From NCBI GenBank assembly GCA_029637525.1, contig CP072660.1, positions 682,001 through 746,000 of the forward strand: a DNA stretch of 64,000 nucleotides, read 5' to 3'. The stretch is from Desulfurococcaceae archaeon MEX13E-LK6-19. Lineage in GTDB: Archaea; Thermoproteota; Thermoprotei_A; Sulfolobales; Desulfurococcaceae. The notes under the pieces were generated by a model, which saw only the letters and a program-made list of their open reading frames with translations, ran no database searches and was not told where the DNA came from. Shown here piece by piece: positions 43,998 through 52,337 of the stretch; the stretch's first letter is position 1; each line of letters starts with the position of its first letter. The translations under genes and the position numbers were made by a program.

Positions 43998-45062
43998 TTG
44001 GAGAGGAAATACGATATAATATTGATTAAAACAGGGCTTGGCTTCGAGAAAATAGTGGCTGCGCGTATAAAAGAGATTGACAGTGACGCTATCGTTATAC
44101 CATCGCCAAAGAGATTCAAAGGTCTCGTGCTAGTAAAAGCAGGCTCCCTCGACCCAGAGCTTCTCGTCAAAGAGATTGAGAGGAAAGTTATTGAGGCGGA
44201 CAAGGTTATCCCTATTGATGCAGTTACTAAGGCTCGACTCGACGAAATGGCTAGAGTAGCTGCAGAAATTGCTCGTAATAAAATAAGTCCCAACGAAACA
44301 TTTGCTGTCCGTACAACTAGGAGAGGACGCCACGATTTTACAAGTCTCGACGTTAATGTTGTTGTCGGTGATGCTGTTAGGAAAGCTACTGGAGCATCTG
44401 TCAACCTAAAGTATCCAGACAAGATAGTTCTTGTAGAGATCATAGGGGATGAGGCTCTGATAAGTATTCTACCTGGTAGTATTGAATGGCATAAAATGAC
44501 TCCCGAGAAAAAATCGCTGCTCAGATTGTTCAAGAGAATATCTATTGTGCAAATGCCTTATCTCGGCCCTCGTGACGCGATTATAGAGATGGGTAAACGT
44601 ATTGGCAGGGAGGTACAGAATTTTGAAGTACATGACTTGGTTATAGCGCCGATGGGTCTTGTTGATGGGGAGCAGCTAGCGTTGTTCATAAACTCTGTCA
44701 TAGAGGGTATAGAGTCTAGGTATGAGATCCAGAAGAGGAGCTACCATCGTAGACCACATAAAGTACCCGTGTACGTCCAGGATATCCACCAAGTTGTTAG
44801 AGACCGATGGGATGAAGTCATAATAGTGTTTGAGCCAGAAGGCAAGTATATTGCTGATGTAGCTGATGAGCTCAGTGACCTTATCCTCAAGACGAATAAG
44901 CGTGTAAACCTACTGTTTGGATCAAGAGAAGGGATCCCACTGGGAATATACAGGTATGCCGACCTAGTGGTTGATATTGCGCCAGAAATAACGTTGTCAA
45001 CAGACTACGCAGCATCCGCAGGGCTTATAGCCTTAGCCACTGTTCTATATAATAGGTTGTGA
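43998..45062 (+). CDS. THUMP-domain RNA-binding / SPOUT-like protein (COG1818 type)
   Basis: About 354 residues. The N-terminal half is a THUMP domain (GLGFEKIVAARIKEI ... FAVRTTRRGRHDFTSLDVNV, GASVNLKYPDKIVLVEII). The C-terminal half has an alpha/beta fold with IYRYADLVVDIAPEITLSTDYAASAGL, possibly SPOUT-like. It probably binds or modifies tRNA. The start is set at the TTG at 43998 (MERKYDIILIKTGLG), with GGGTG 7 bases upstream, rather than 43956. Confidence 0.75.
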   Translation: MERKYDIILIKTGLGFEKIVAARIKEIDSDAIVIPSPKRFKGLVLVKAGSLDPELLVKEIERKVIEADKVIPIDAVTKARLDEMARVAAEIARNKISPNETFAVRTTRRGRHDFTSLDVNVVVGDAVRKATGASVNLKYPDKIVLVEIIGDEALISILPGSIEWHKMTPEKKSLLRLFKRISIVQMPYLGPRDAIIEMGKRIGREVQNFEVHDLVIAPMGLVDGEQLALFINSVIEGIESRYEIQKRSYHRRPHKVPVYVQDIHQVVRDRWDEVIIVFEPEGKYIADVADELSDLILKTNKRVNLLFGSREGIPLGIYRYADLVVDIAPEITLSTDYAASAGLIALATVLYNRL

Positions 45063-45073
45063 AGTGAAAAACC

Positions 45074-46363
45074 ATGAAGGCTATTCTACTTGTTGCGGGT
45101 AAAGGAGAGAGACTAAGACCTATTACGTCTACTAGACCTAAACCTCTCATCCCGATACTTTGTAAACCCCTCATATACTGGCATCTTGACGCTCTGGCCA
45201 AGACAAGTGTTGATGAAATCATTGTTGTCGCCAGCTATATGAAGGAAAAAATAGTGAAGGCTGTTGAAGAACACGAGCTTAGCAGGAAGATCACGGTTGT
45301 AGACCAAGGCAGAGAACTGGGTACAGGTGACGCAGTTGCGAAAGCTCTGGAAGCCATGGATAGTGATGACGACGTCCTCATAATCTATGGTGATTTATTT
45401 CTTGGAGACTGGAGTATATACAAAGACTTGACGAGTCTAGACGGTAATTTTGTTGTAGCTGTAGAGCACAACAACCCCCGTGACTATGGTGTCTTGATAG
45501 TCGAGAGAGGTAGAGTCAAGGGTATTGTAGAGAAACCCGAGGAGCCTCCCACTAACCTGGTTAATGCAGGTATATACAAGTTTGATAGCAGGATATTGAA
45601 GAAATACATTAGTTCACTAAAACCCTCTCCACGCGGTGAACTAGAATTCACTGATGTCATAACAAACGCTGCTAGAGAAGGTGTCGACATAAAAGTGTAT
45701 AGTATCGGTAAGACAGAATGGATCGATATAGGTACTCCATGGAATCTTCTTGAAGCAAACAAGATTGCTTTAAACAAGTTCCTCGTAAACGAGATCAAGG
45801 GTGTCGTCGAAGACAATGTAACTATAAAGGGGCCTGTATTCATTGGAGAAAATAGTGTAGTAAAACAATTCACTTCAATAGAAGGACCAGCATACATAGA
45901 TAGAGACGTGGTTATTGGGCCATCGGCTAGGATAAGACCTTACACGACAATATGCAGGAAGTCAAGAGTTGGATTTAGCGTCGAAGTAAAAGAGTCTATA
46001 CTACTAGAGCATGTTTATGTAAACCACTTGTCATATGTTGGAGACAGTATTATTTGTGAAAACGTTAATTTTGGTGCAGGTACTATCACGGCGAACTTGA
46101 GATTCGATGAAAGAGAAGTGAAAATGACGATAAAAGGAAAGCGTGTATCGTCTGGCAGGAGGAAACTAGGTGCAATTGTCGGAGCCAATGTGAGGACCGG
46201 GATAAACGTCTCCTTAATGCCTGGAGTGAAAATAGGTGTAAACTCATGGATTGCTCCCGGAGCTATTGTTGACAGGGATGTACCTGATAATGTCTTCTAT
46301 CGTGTCAGACAAGAATATTATATAGAGTCTTTACCAAGTATTAAACATGAGGAAAAGAAATAG
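45074..46363 (+). CDS. GlmU-like sugar-1-phosphate nucleotidylyltransferase / acetyltransferase
   Basis: 429-residue two-domain enzyme. The N-terminal GT-A nucleotidyltransferase has LLVAGKGERLRPITSTRPKPL, and the C-terminal left-handed beta-helix acyltransferase has GPVFIGENSVVKQFTSIEGPAYI, NFGAGTITANLRFDE and MPGVKIGVNSWIAPGAIV. Archaeal relatives make UDP-GlcNAc from GlcN-1-P. The downstream DUF2095 gene starts 18 bases later. Confidence 0.9.
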   Translation: MKAILLVAGKGERLRPITSTRPKPLIPILCKPLIYWHLDALAKTSVDEIIVVASYMKEKIVKAVEEHELSRKITVVDQGRELGTGDAVAKALEAMDSDDDVLIIYGDLFLGDWSIYKDLTSLDGNFVVAVEHNNPRDYGVLIVERGRVKGIVEKPEEPPTNLVNAGIYKFDSRILKKYISSLKPSPRGELEFTDVITNAAREGVDIKVYSIGKTEWIDIGTPWNLLEANKIALNKFLVNEIKGVVEDNVTIKGPVFIGENSVVKQFTSIEGPAYIDRDVVIGPSARIRPYTTICRKSRVGFSVEVKESILLEHVYVNHLSYVGDSIICENVNFGAGTITANLRFDEREVKMTIKGKRVSSGRRKLGAIVGANVRTGINVSLMPGVKIGVNSWIAPGAIVDRDVPDNVFYRVRQEYYIESLPSIKHEEKK

Positions 46364-46381
46364 TCTAGGGAAAGAATCTCC

Positions 46382-46753
46382 ATGAGAATGAGTATAGATG
46401 AATTCAAGAAGAAATACCCCAATCTCTACAGAGAGCTTACAAGCGATGATTCTATGTCTATGACTTTGTCTGTAGAAAAACCATTTGATGATCCTTGGAG
46501 AGGCTATATTCCCGGGCCAATAGACTACTTAAGGAGAGCAAAAACCGTTGAAGAAGCGGTTAGGGTTATCGATTATCTCCTTGAACACAATGAGATCACT
46601 GAGGAGGAGGCGAGAGAGTACAAGGAGAAACTGATGAAGGAAGGCTTAGAGGCTTTTGGCCCTAGGAAAGAAAGCGGCTACTACTACAGGAAGGCTGTAG
46701 AGTACTGGAGAAAGAAGCTCATTAGCGGTGGGCAGCGGCAGCAACAATCTTGA
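46382..46753 (+). CDS. DUF2095 protein
   Basis: 123 residues: FKKKYPNLYRELTS, WRGYIPGPIDYLRRAKTVEEAVRVIDYL, EITEEEAREYKEKL, GLEAFGPRKESGYYYRKA. This pattern fits the archaeal DUF2095 family. Overlaps the convergent YchF-like GTPase gene by 32 bases. Function unknown. Confidence 0.78.
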   Translation: MRMSIDEFKKKYPNLYRELTSDDSMSMTLSVEKPFDDPWRGYIPGPIDYLRRAKTVEEAVRVIDYLLEHNEITEEEAREYKEKLMKEGLEAFGPRKESGYYYRKAVEYWRKKLISGGQRQQQS

Positions 46754-47948
46754 TCACATCATTGTCTTTAAGGACATAGTCCTCACCAACACGTTCACCA
46801 GTCCTAGCATTTATTGCGTACAGGAAGGTCTTCCCTAGATCAGTATGTATCATGTACGCTAGTTGCCTGGCAGTAGTCCCTTCTTCAACCAGATAGGCGT
46901 CGGGTAAGACGTTTCCCTTGTGGTCGGTGTACTTGTGGTGGTCCTCGACAGGATAAACAGTTATGAGCTTCAAGATCTTGAATACAGCTCTATTCAAGAG
47001 TTCTTGTACTCCTGTTGAACCCCATTTGTCTAGGACGTTTTCTTTAACATACCTTAATCCTCTTAATTGGTCTCGTGTAAGTTTCGACTCATCCACTATC
47101 TCGAAGCTGTTTTCGCCAGGGATGTATCTTATCAAGTTTTTCTGAGCAGCTTTCTTAAGCACATACTCTGCTATGGCTGATACTGGGACAACAAGTTCTT
47201 CCCCGAAAGTCTCCTTAAGCTTCTTGACGTTTTCTTGGGCTGGTGGTAGGTCTATTTTGTTTGCAGCAATTATTATTGGTTTGGCTATCCTCCTCAGTGT
47301 TATAGCGAATTCCCTGACGTCACTTGTGCTCCAGGATGATAACTTCTTATCCTCCAAACCTGTTTTACGGATAGCTTCTATGACGTGGTGTCTACGTATT
47401 GATAGCCCGGATAGATTCTGTACGAGAAGATCCAGGGGATTCTGTGACGTAATAAAATATCTTGATACCTTGTCCCATACGCGTTGTATAACGCTAGCAA
47501 ACCATTCGTCAACCTCTTTCTGAATTAAGACAGCTTCTTCTACGGGATCGTAGGTTCCCGGCTGGGCGGGTGTTCCATCGGGTGCTGTCGACCCGCTTGC
47601 ATCGACAACATGTATTAGGACGTCTGCTTGCCTTAGGTCATCCATGAACTTGTTGCCTAGCCCCTTGCCCTGGCTTGCCCCGGGTATGAGTCCTGCTACA
47701 TCCATTATTTTTACTGGAATAAACCTCCATCCACTAACACAATAACCTGTTCTGGGATCGCATTTCTGTAGACCTAGTTCCACGTGTACACACTTCTTCT
47801 TGACATAGCCTACTCCAACGTTTGGTTTTATTGTAGTGAATGGGTGATTTGCTATCTCTACTGTGGCGAGTGTTAGTGCGGCAAATAACGTTGATTTACC
47901 GACATTAGTCTTCCCGATAACACCAACTAGTTTCTCTGGCGGAGGCAT
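46722..47948 (-). CDS. OBG/YchF-type GTPase with TGS domain
   Basis: 408-residue TRAFAC GTPase. G1 is GKTNVGKSTLFAAL, G2/G3 HPFTTIKPNVG and MDVAGLIPGASQGKG, G4 NKIDLP. The C-terminal TGS domain has LPDAYLVEEGTTARQLAYMIH, DLGKTF and VLKDNDVIKIV. The gene is divergent from L15e; its C-terminus overlaps DUF2095. It is probably ribosome-associated. Confidence 0.94.
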   Translation of the reverse strand: MPPPEKLVGVIGKTNVGKSTLFAALTLATVEIANHPFTTIKPNVGVGYVKKKCVHVELGLQKCDPRTGYCVSGWRFIPVKIMDVAGLIPGASQGKGLGNKFMDDLRQADVLIHVVDASGSTAPDGTPAQPGTYDPVEEAVLIQKEVDEWFASVIQRVWDKVSRYFITSQNPLDLLVQNLSGLSIRRHHVIEAIRKTGLEDKKLSSWSTSDVREFAITLRRIAKPIIIAANKIDLPPAQENVKKLKETFGEELVVPVSAIAEYVLKKAAQKNLIRYIPGENSFEIVDESKLTRDQLRGLRYVKENVLDKWGSTGVQELLNRAVFKILKLITVYPVEDHHKYTDHKGNVLPDAYLVEEGTTARQLAYMIHTDLGKTFLYAINARTGERVGEDYVLKDNDVIKIVAAAAHR

Positions 47949-47999
47949 GGTTTATCATCTTCTCTCCCGGGGTATCAAAGCTATCTTGTAGCTTCAATC

Positions 48000-48007
48000 T
48001 TTATAAA
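48000..48007 (+). promoter_or_regulatory. TATA box of the L15e - RNase P operon
   Basis: TTTATAAA predicts a transcript start near 48030. The leader of about 45 bases contains GAAGGGG 8 bases before the L15e ATG. Confidence 0.5.
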
Positions 48008-48073
48008 CTACTAGTACTCTATACGTTTTCAACAGCATAGTGGGCGTGCGTAGACTGAGAAGGGGTATCAGGT

Positions 48074-48739
48074 ATGGCCAAGAGTATGTACCACTATATA
48101 GCCCAGCTCTGGAAGAGACCCTATGATGGTGTTATGGGCGAGCTTATGAAAAAGAGGATTATCGAGTGGCGTAGACAGCCTGCTATAGTTAGGATCGAGA
48201 AGCCAACAAGACTTGATAGAGCTAGAGCACTAGGCTACAAGGCCAAGCAGGGCTTCATAGTTGTTAGAGTACGTGTCAGAAAAGGTGGCAGGAGAAAAGA
48301 GAGACCAAACAAGGGACGTAGACCCAAGAGAATGGGTGTATATGGATTCGCTCCAGCTAAGAGTCTGAGACTTATTGCCGAGGAGCGTGCGGCTAGGAAA
48401 TACCCGAATCTAGAAGTACTAAACAGCTATTACGTCGGCGAGGATGGTCAGTACAAGTGGTTTGAAGTAATTCTCGTAGACCCACACCACCCAGCTATAA
48501 AGAACGACCCGGAGATAAACTGGATATGCAGCAAGAGTCATCGTGGACGTGTATTCCGTGGACTAACAAGTGCTGGCAAGAAAATGCGTGGTCTAAGAAA
48601 GAGCCGTGGACTAAAGTATACAATCAAGTACAAGTGGAAGAAGAAGCAGAAAGAAAGGAAGCTCAAGAAGAGACACGAGGCTAGCAGAGGAGCTAGGGAC
48701 TTACTCAGCGCAGTTAGAGCTAAAGAGGAGTATGGCTAA
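48074..48739 (+). CDS. rpl15e: Ribosomal protein eL15
   Basis: 221-residue basic 50S protein. [41 protein letters not shown] (ends shown), [27 protein letters not shown] and [15 protein letters not shown] are diagnostic. First gene of the superoperon segment with COG1325, Rpp30 and Pop5. Confidence 0.97.
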   Translation: MAKSMYHYIAQLWKRPYDGVMGELMKKRIIEWRRQPAIVRIEKPTRLDRARALGYKAKQGFIVVRVRVRKGGRRKERPNKGRRPKRMGVYGFAPAKSLRLIAEERAARKYPNLEVLNSYYVGEDGQYKWFEVILVDPHHPAIKNDPEINWICSKSHRGRVFRGLTSAGKKMRGLRKSRGLKYTIKYKWKKKQKERKLKKRHEASRGARDLLSAVRAKEEYG

Positions 48740-48763
48740 ACATATTTTACCTAGGATAAAACC

Positions 48764-49207
48764 TTGCTTAGAATACACAGAATAGAATTATCGGTTTATT
48801 GCCACGCAACCGAGGATTTAGATAAGGTAGTTTCTTCTCTACTAAACCTTATCCCAGAGACCATTAGGGAACGCGTCAAGATAACTAAGCAAAGTGTAAA
48901 AGGATACTATGGGAACATCATAACAATTATTAAAGCTGTTGTTTCGGGGAATGATGCTATTGAAACAATGAAGTACATAGCATCGAAAATAAGTGATGTG
49001 GAGAAGAGTATTCTCCGTGCAAGTCTTAAGGCAAGATATGACCCGAGAAGCAACAAGATTTTCTTCAGGTTTGATAAGCAGGAGCTGTATCGTGGACGAA
49101 TAGTTGTATCTGATTCCGACGACATAGTTCATGTAGCGTTGTCATTTAAGGGTAAAGGCGGTATAGATGATGTTGAAAAGCTTCTGAGTGAAATAGGGTT
49201 GATATAG
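48764..49207 (+). CDS. COG1325 RNA-binding protein, exosome/RNase P neighbour
   Basis: 147-residue archaeal COG1325 (DUF54) protein. The start LRIHRIELSVYCHATEDLDKV and the middle SVKGYYGNIITIIKA fit the family, which is predicted to bind RNA and always sits near L15e and the RNase P subunits. The TTG start is 24 bases after L15e; the stop is directly followed by Rpp30. Confidence 0.85.
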   Translation: MLRIHRIELSVYCHATEDLDKVVSSLLNLIPETIRERVKITKQSVKGYYGNIITIIKAVVSGNDAIETMKYIASKISDVEKSILRASLKARYDPRSNKIFFRFDKQELYRGRIVVSDSDDIVHVALSFKGKGGIDDVEKLLSEIGLI

Positions 49208-49837
49208 TTGAAAGGATTTGTCGACCTATGGGTTGACATAGACCCTGATCTCATTGATAGGGTAGCTGATATTGCCTATACCATGGGGTATACTGTACTA
49301 TGTATTGAAGACAAAGGATTTAATTGGAGGACAAAGCGCTGGAATAAAGTCCTGGTTGTTAAGAAGAGGACTATTGAAGCAGCCGGCGAGAAGAATCTCA
49401 AAGAGAAACTCAGGGGTATAAAGACAGTATACCCAATTGTATCAGTTAAACCTCTTGATGTACAGGCTGCTAGACTAGCTGCTAGGGATGGCAGAGTTGA
49501 TACCATAGTCTTGGACAAAGATTCTATTGATTACATCGATAAAACCCAGGCATTGATGATGAAGCAGTTTAGAAAAGTTCTAGAAGTTCCCATAAACGTC
49601 TTCCTTGAGTCCAATAATAAAATAAGAGCGATGATGTACCGTAGAATACACATGTTCTACTACTATGACGTGCCAGTAGTGTTCTCGAGTCATGCAAGAG
49701 ACTGGAACCAATTAATTCACCCAAGGTCTCTCGTTGAATTACTACATACCTTGACTGGTATCGAACGAAAACATCTAGTTTACAGTATATCCGGGTTATG
49801 TGTAGAACTATTATCGAAGAATGGTGTTAGAGCTTGA
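49208..49837 (+). CDS. rnp3: RNase P protein component 3 (Rpp30)
   Basis: 209-residue TIM-barrel-like RNase P subunit for tRNA 5' processing. FVDLWVDIDPDLIDRVADIAYTMGYT (ends shown), KPLDVQAARLAARDGRVDTIVLD and VVFSSHARDWNQLIHPRSLVELL are typical. It starts right after the COG1325 stop and overlaps Pop5 by 4 bases (TTGA). Confidence 0.92.
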   Translation: MKGFVDLWVDIDPDLIDRVADIAYTMGYTVLCIEDKGFNWRTKRWNKVLVVKKRTIEAAGEKNLKEKLRGIKTVYPIVSVKPLDVQAARLAARDGRVDTIVLDKDSIDYIDKTQALMMKQFRKVLEVPINVFLESNNKIRAMMYRRIHMFYYYDVPVVFSSHARDWNQLIHPRSLVELLHTLTGIERKHLVYSISGLCVELLSKNGVRA

Positions 49838-50316
49838 ATTCCATAATAATACTCTATTTCGCGATGGCATTGTCGCTTGTAGCCCTTGCTTTATCTATTT
49901 ATGTTGCTTATTTTTATAGAAGAGAGCTTCATTTAATGCGTACACTCTTGAGGAAACGTTTTGGTGAAGCAATAAAGAAACCTGGCAAACTCAGGAAGAG
50001 ATACATTGTGTTCTCTATCATATCTGAGGACAGGTTTTCTAAGAAAGAAATAGAAGATGCGTTGAAAAAGAAAATCAGTAAGGTATATGGTATCATTGGT
50101 GCTGCTAAAGCAGACCCAAAGATAGTATTTTATGATCCATCTATTAGAAAGGGAATAGTGAGAACCAGCCATAGGGAAAAAGAACTTGTCTTAGCTGTAT
50201 TATCCCTCATTAGGGAGATTAATGGAAAGAAAGTACTTATCATACCCTTGAAGACCACGGGTACAATTAAGAGAGCGAGAAAATACATGTACTCAATAAA
50301 AAGAAGTTCGCCATGA
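49834..50316 (+). CDS. rnp2: RNase P protein component 2 (Pop5) with N-terminal membrane helix
   Basis: 160 residues. The Pop5 core runs from about residue 56 (RKRYIVFSIISEDRFSKKEIEDAL, VYGIIGAAKADPKIVFYD, GIVRTSHREKELVLAVLSLI, LIPLKTTGTIKRARKYM split at its ends). Upstream, residues 4-27 (IIILYFAMALSLVALALSIYVAYF by its ends) form a clear hydrophobic helix, followed by a basic linker. The TTG start overlaps the Rpp30 stop, so the helix is in the coupled frame. An internal ATG at residue 36 could give a soluble form. Confidence 0.88.
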   Translation: MNSIIILYFAMALSLVALALSIYVAYFYRRELHLMRTLLRKRFGEAIKKPGKLRKRYIVFSIISEDRFSKKEIEDALKKKISKVYGIIGAAKADPKIVFYDPSIRKGIVRTSHREKELVLAVLSLIREINGKKVLIIPLKTTGTIKRARKYMYSIKRSSP

Positions 50317-50333
50317 TTTAAGATGGGAAACGT

Positions 50334-50341
50334 GTATAAAC
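50334..50341 (+). promoter_or_regulatory. TATA box of box C/D sRNA 1
   Basis: GTATAAAC is centred about 26 bases before 50363, just ahead of the box C at 50366. Confidence 0.45.
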
Positions 50342-50362
50342 CTTGTTTTATCTAGATTCTAT

Positions 50363-50416
50363 TGGATGATGAAGCCGCTCCAGAATGAATGGTGAAGAGT
50401 TCGCGACGAGCTGAAT
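50363..50416 (+). ncRNA. Candidate box C/D methylation-guide sRNA 1
   Basis: Box C ATGATGA (50366-50372), D'-like CAGA (50381-50384), C'-like GGTGAAG (50391-50397) and box D CTGA (50411-50414) are spaced as in archaeal C/D sRNAs of 50-60 bases. The D guide is the 12-13 bases before 50411 (GTTCGCGACGAG). A TATA box sits at the right distance. The D' and C' boxes are degenerate, so the first guide is doubtful. Confidence 0.55.
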
Positions 50417-50436
50417 ATAAAGTAGGTAAATCGTGT

Positions 50437-51819
50437 CTATTGAGAAAGTCTCTTCTCTATGTGTCTGTACAATAAATCTGGAGACACTAGTATTGGCTCG
50501 CAGGGTTTTTTCCACGCTATTATAACCGGTTTTATCTTGTTCTCTTCAATCTTATAGTCTATAGTGAATGTTACATCGGCAAGAGATGAAAGTGTTTCTA
50601 CAAATTTCCCTCCAAGTTTTGGTATAAAGAAGACCACTATTCTTCCTTCAGATTTTAGTCTTAGAAGCCTATTGTATAAGAGCGAGTATAGCCTATCAAG
50701 CCCTGTGCCCGAGAATTCCACTATTCTAAAGATAACGTCAAATCCATGTATTACAACTACATCTGGATTAAGTTCTTCAATGATCTTATCCTCTCTGAAG
50801 AAAACCTCCTGGAAAGACATAGCTGTGGGATTCAATGTGTGTATACCTGCTATGTACTTCATTAGTTCATCGAGATAGCCGTATTTTTTGAATGTTGATT
50901 CAATGATCTTCTTGATCTCTTTATCCGAATATTTGTAGCTCACGATCACTGTCTTTAATTTATTATTTACGATCAGGCTTGCAATTAGACCTCCTGCATG
51001 GGTTAGTGGTCTTATATGAGGAGGATATGCTATGACTATTACTGAACCCTTGTATATTGGTCCAAGAGTATCATCCAATGTTGGTAAGCCGAAGTGGAGA
51101 GGTTCTTCTATAAGTGGTGGTTTAAGCTCCTTCGGGATCACTGGGAAGAAGAGTCTTATACCTTGTTTTTCTGCTATCTGATAAGGTACTTCGGCTATAT
51201 CTAGTGGTGCACCACGTATCTTCCTTATTTCGAGGAATCTTATTATCCTTGATGTTATCACTTTATACTTCATTATAAAGACCGCATCCACGGTGAATTC
51301 GATTCCAGCTAGCTTCACTTCCTCGGTTCCAAACGGTAGATCTGCTACTAGTATAAGCATTCCCTTGATTAATCTTGGTATGTCGTATACTACTGTCTGT
51401 AGAAATGATCTAATCTTGGCTTCATCCTTCATTACTTGGACAAGAGGAGTTATTCCATCAATAATGATTATTTTTGGCTGGAATTTTACTGTGAACTCCA
51501 TTAGTTGTCTCATGAAGTCGTCGATAGCTTCTTGGCTAGGGATTAATGGAACCTTGATGTATTTGAACAATCCTTTTTCTTCGTACTTGTCGAAATTTAG
51601 TCCTAGAGAACGCATTTGTAGTTTAAACCTGTCGGCGTGCTCGAAAAACGATATGTACAGTACTTTTCCTCCCTTAGCACAATTCCTGTACCCTATAGTC
51701 GCAGCTAATGTTGTCTTGCCTGCGCCAGGGTATCCTGCAATAAGGATTGTCATACCAGGGCGAAGAGCCTTCTTGAAATACTGATCAAATTCTTTTATTC
51801 CAAAAGATATGTTTGACAA
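50437..51819 (-). CDS. KaiC/RadA-like ATPase with tandem RecA domains
   Basis: About 460 residues. The first RecA domain has Walker A GYPGAGKTT (29-37), Walker B PKIIIIDGITPL and FFEHADRFKLQ. The second domain (about 250 onward) keeps FGLPTLDDTLGP and DVVVIHGFDVIF but its P-loop is lost (AYPPHIRPLTH). The start is set at the TTG at 51819 (MSNISFGIKEFD): GGGAG lies 8 bases upstream and a TATA-like AATTAATTAT about 50 bases upstream. A frame from 51936 would add an unlikely N-terminal hydrophobic stretch. It is inserted, in reverse, into the exosome superoperon. Role unknown. Confidence 0.82.
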   Translation of the reverse strand: MSNISFGIKEFDQYFKKALRPGMTILIAGYPGAGKTTLAATIGYRNCAKGGKVLYISFFEHADRFKLQMRSLGLNFDKYEEKGLFKYIKVPLIPSQEAIDDFMRQLMEFTVKFQPKIIIIDGITPLVQVMKDEAKIRSFLQTVVYDIPRLIKGMLILVADLPFGTEEVKLAGIEFTVDAVFIMKYKVITSRIIRFLEIRKIRGAPLDIAEVPYQIAEKQGIRLFFPVIPKELKPPLIEEPLHFGLPTLDDTLGPIYKGSVIVIAYPPHIRPLTHAGGLIASLIVNNKLKTVIVSYKYSDKEIKKIIESTFKKYGYLDELMKYIAGIHTLNPTAMSFQEVFFREDKIIEELNPDVVVIHGFDVIFRIVEFSGTGLDRLYSLLYNRLLRLKSEGRIVVFFIPKLGGKFVETLSSLADVTFTIDYKIEENKIKPVIIAWKKPCEPILVSPDLLYRHIEKRLSQ

Positions 51820-51989
51820 AATGCTCTCTCCCTGTTTACTCTCTCTAGGACTTGGTTTCAGATAATTAATTTTCTGGGGTAACACGATAAACAACCCGCA
51901 TACCAACAGTATAGCTGGCATAGGATTCGCCAACAAGGAAAACTATAGTAAAGAACTAGCTTAGTGGTATGAATCAAAGTCAGTATAAG

Positions 51990-51999
51990 AAATATAAGG
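51990..51999 (+). promoter_or_regulatory. TATA box of tRNA-Leu
   Basis: AAATATAAGG predicts a transcript start near 52021, 6 bases before the tRNA. Confidence 0.45.
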
Positions 52000-52026
52000 A
52001 CACAACATACTAGACAATAATACGGT

Positions 52027-52114
52027 GCGGGGGTGCCCGAGCCTGGTCAAAGGGGGCGGACTTAAGATCCGCTGGCGAAGGCCTGCGTGGGTTCAAATCC
52101 CACCCCCCGCACCA
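52027..52114 (+). tRNA. tRNA-Leu (anticodon UAA), CCA encoded
   Basis: Acceptor GCGGGGG pairs with CCCCCGC; discriminator A and encoded CCA follow. The anticodon stem GCGGA/TCCGC closes loop CTTAAGA, giving anticodon UAA (codon UUA). The long variable arm (TGGCGAAGGCCTGCG) is as expected for leucine, and the T-arm GTGGGTTCAAATCCCAC is canonical. No intron. Confidence 0.96.
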
Positions 52115-52142
52115 GTTTATTAAAACACCTTTTGTCTTTGAG

Positions 52143-52150
52143 TAAATTAA
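52143..52150 (+). promoter_or_regulatory. TATA-like box of box C/D sRNA 2
   Basis: TAAATTAA lies about 28-30 bases before 52175, close to box C at 52180. Confidence 0.4.
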
Positions 52151-52175
52151 GTGGAATTCAATAGTAGTGTATCTA

Positions 52176-52245
52176 TAGTGTGATGAAGAGTCCGACCCTT
52201 GAGCCCTTCAGCAGGGCCATGATGAATACACTAGAGGCTGATTTT
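52176..52245 (+). ncRNA. Box C/D methylation-guide sRNA 2 with hairpin spacer
   Basis: Box C GTGATGA (52180-52186), 12-base guide AGAGTCCGACCC, D' TTGA (52199-52202), spacer with GCCC/GGGC hairpin (52203-52217), C' ATGATGA (52219-52225), 12-base guide ATACACTAGAGG, box D CTGA (52238-52241). Both guides have the canonical 12-base length. By the N-plus-five rule the second guide would methylate the U in CCUC-U-AGUGUAU, and the first the C in GGGU-C-GGACUCU. The D'-C' spacer is 16 bases, longer than the usual few, and can fold. Confidence 0.78.
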
Positions 52246-52262
52246 CTTGGTATAAGGTAAGG

Positions 52263-52272
52263 TTTTTAATAA
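52263..52272 (+). promoter_or_regulatory. TATA box of the proteasome-exosome operon
   Basis: TTTTTAATAA predicts a transcript start near 52294, about 44 bases before the psmA start. Confidence 0.45.
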
Positions 52273-52337
52273 TCCCAACCTCTATACCCTTGTGAGAGTA
52301 TAGTGTATCTAGTAGTAGTTTTTAGAGGGTGTTTGAA

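Noticed and set aside
52027-52114. tRNA-Leu as an integration site for a mobile element
   Set aside because: I found no downstream copy of the tRNA 3' end and no integrase in the window.
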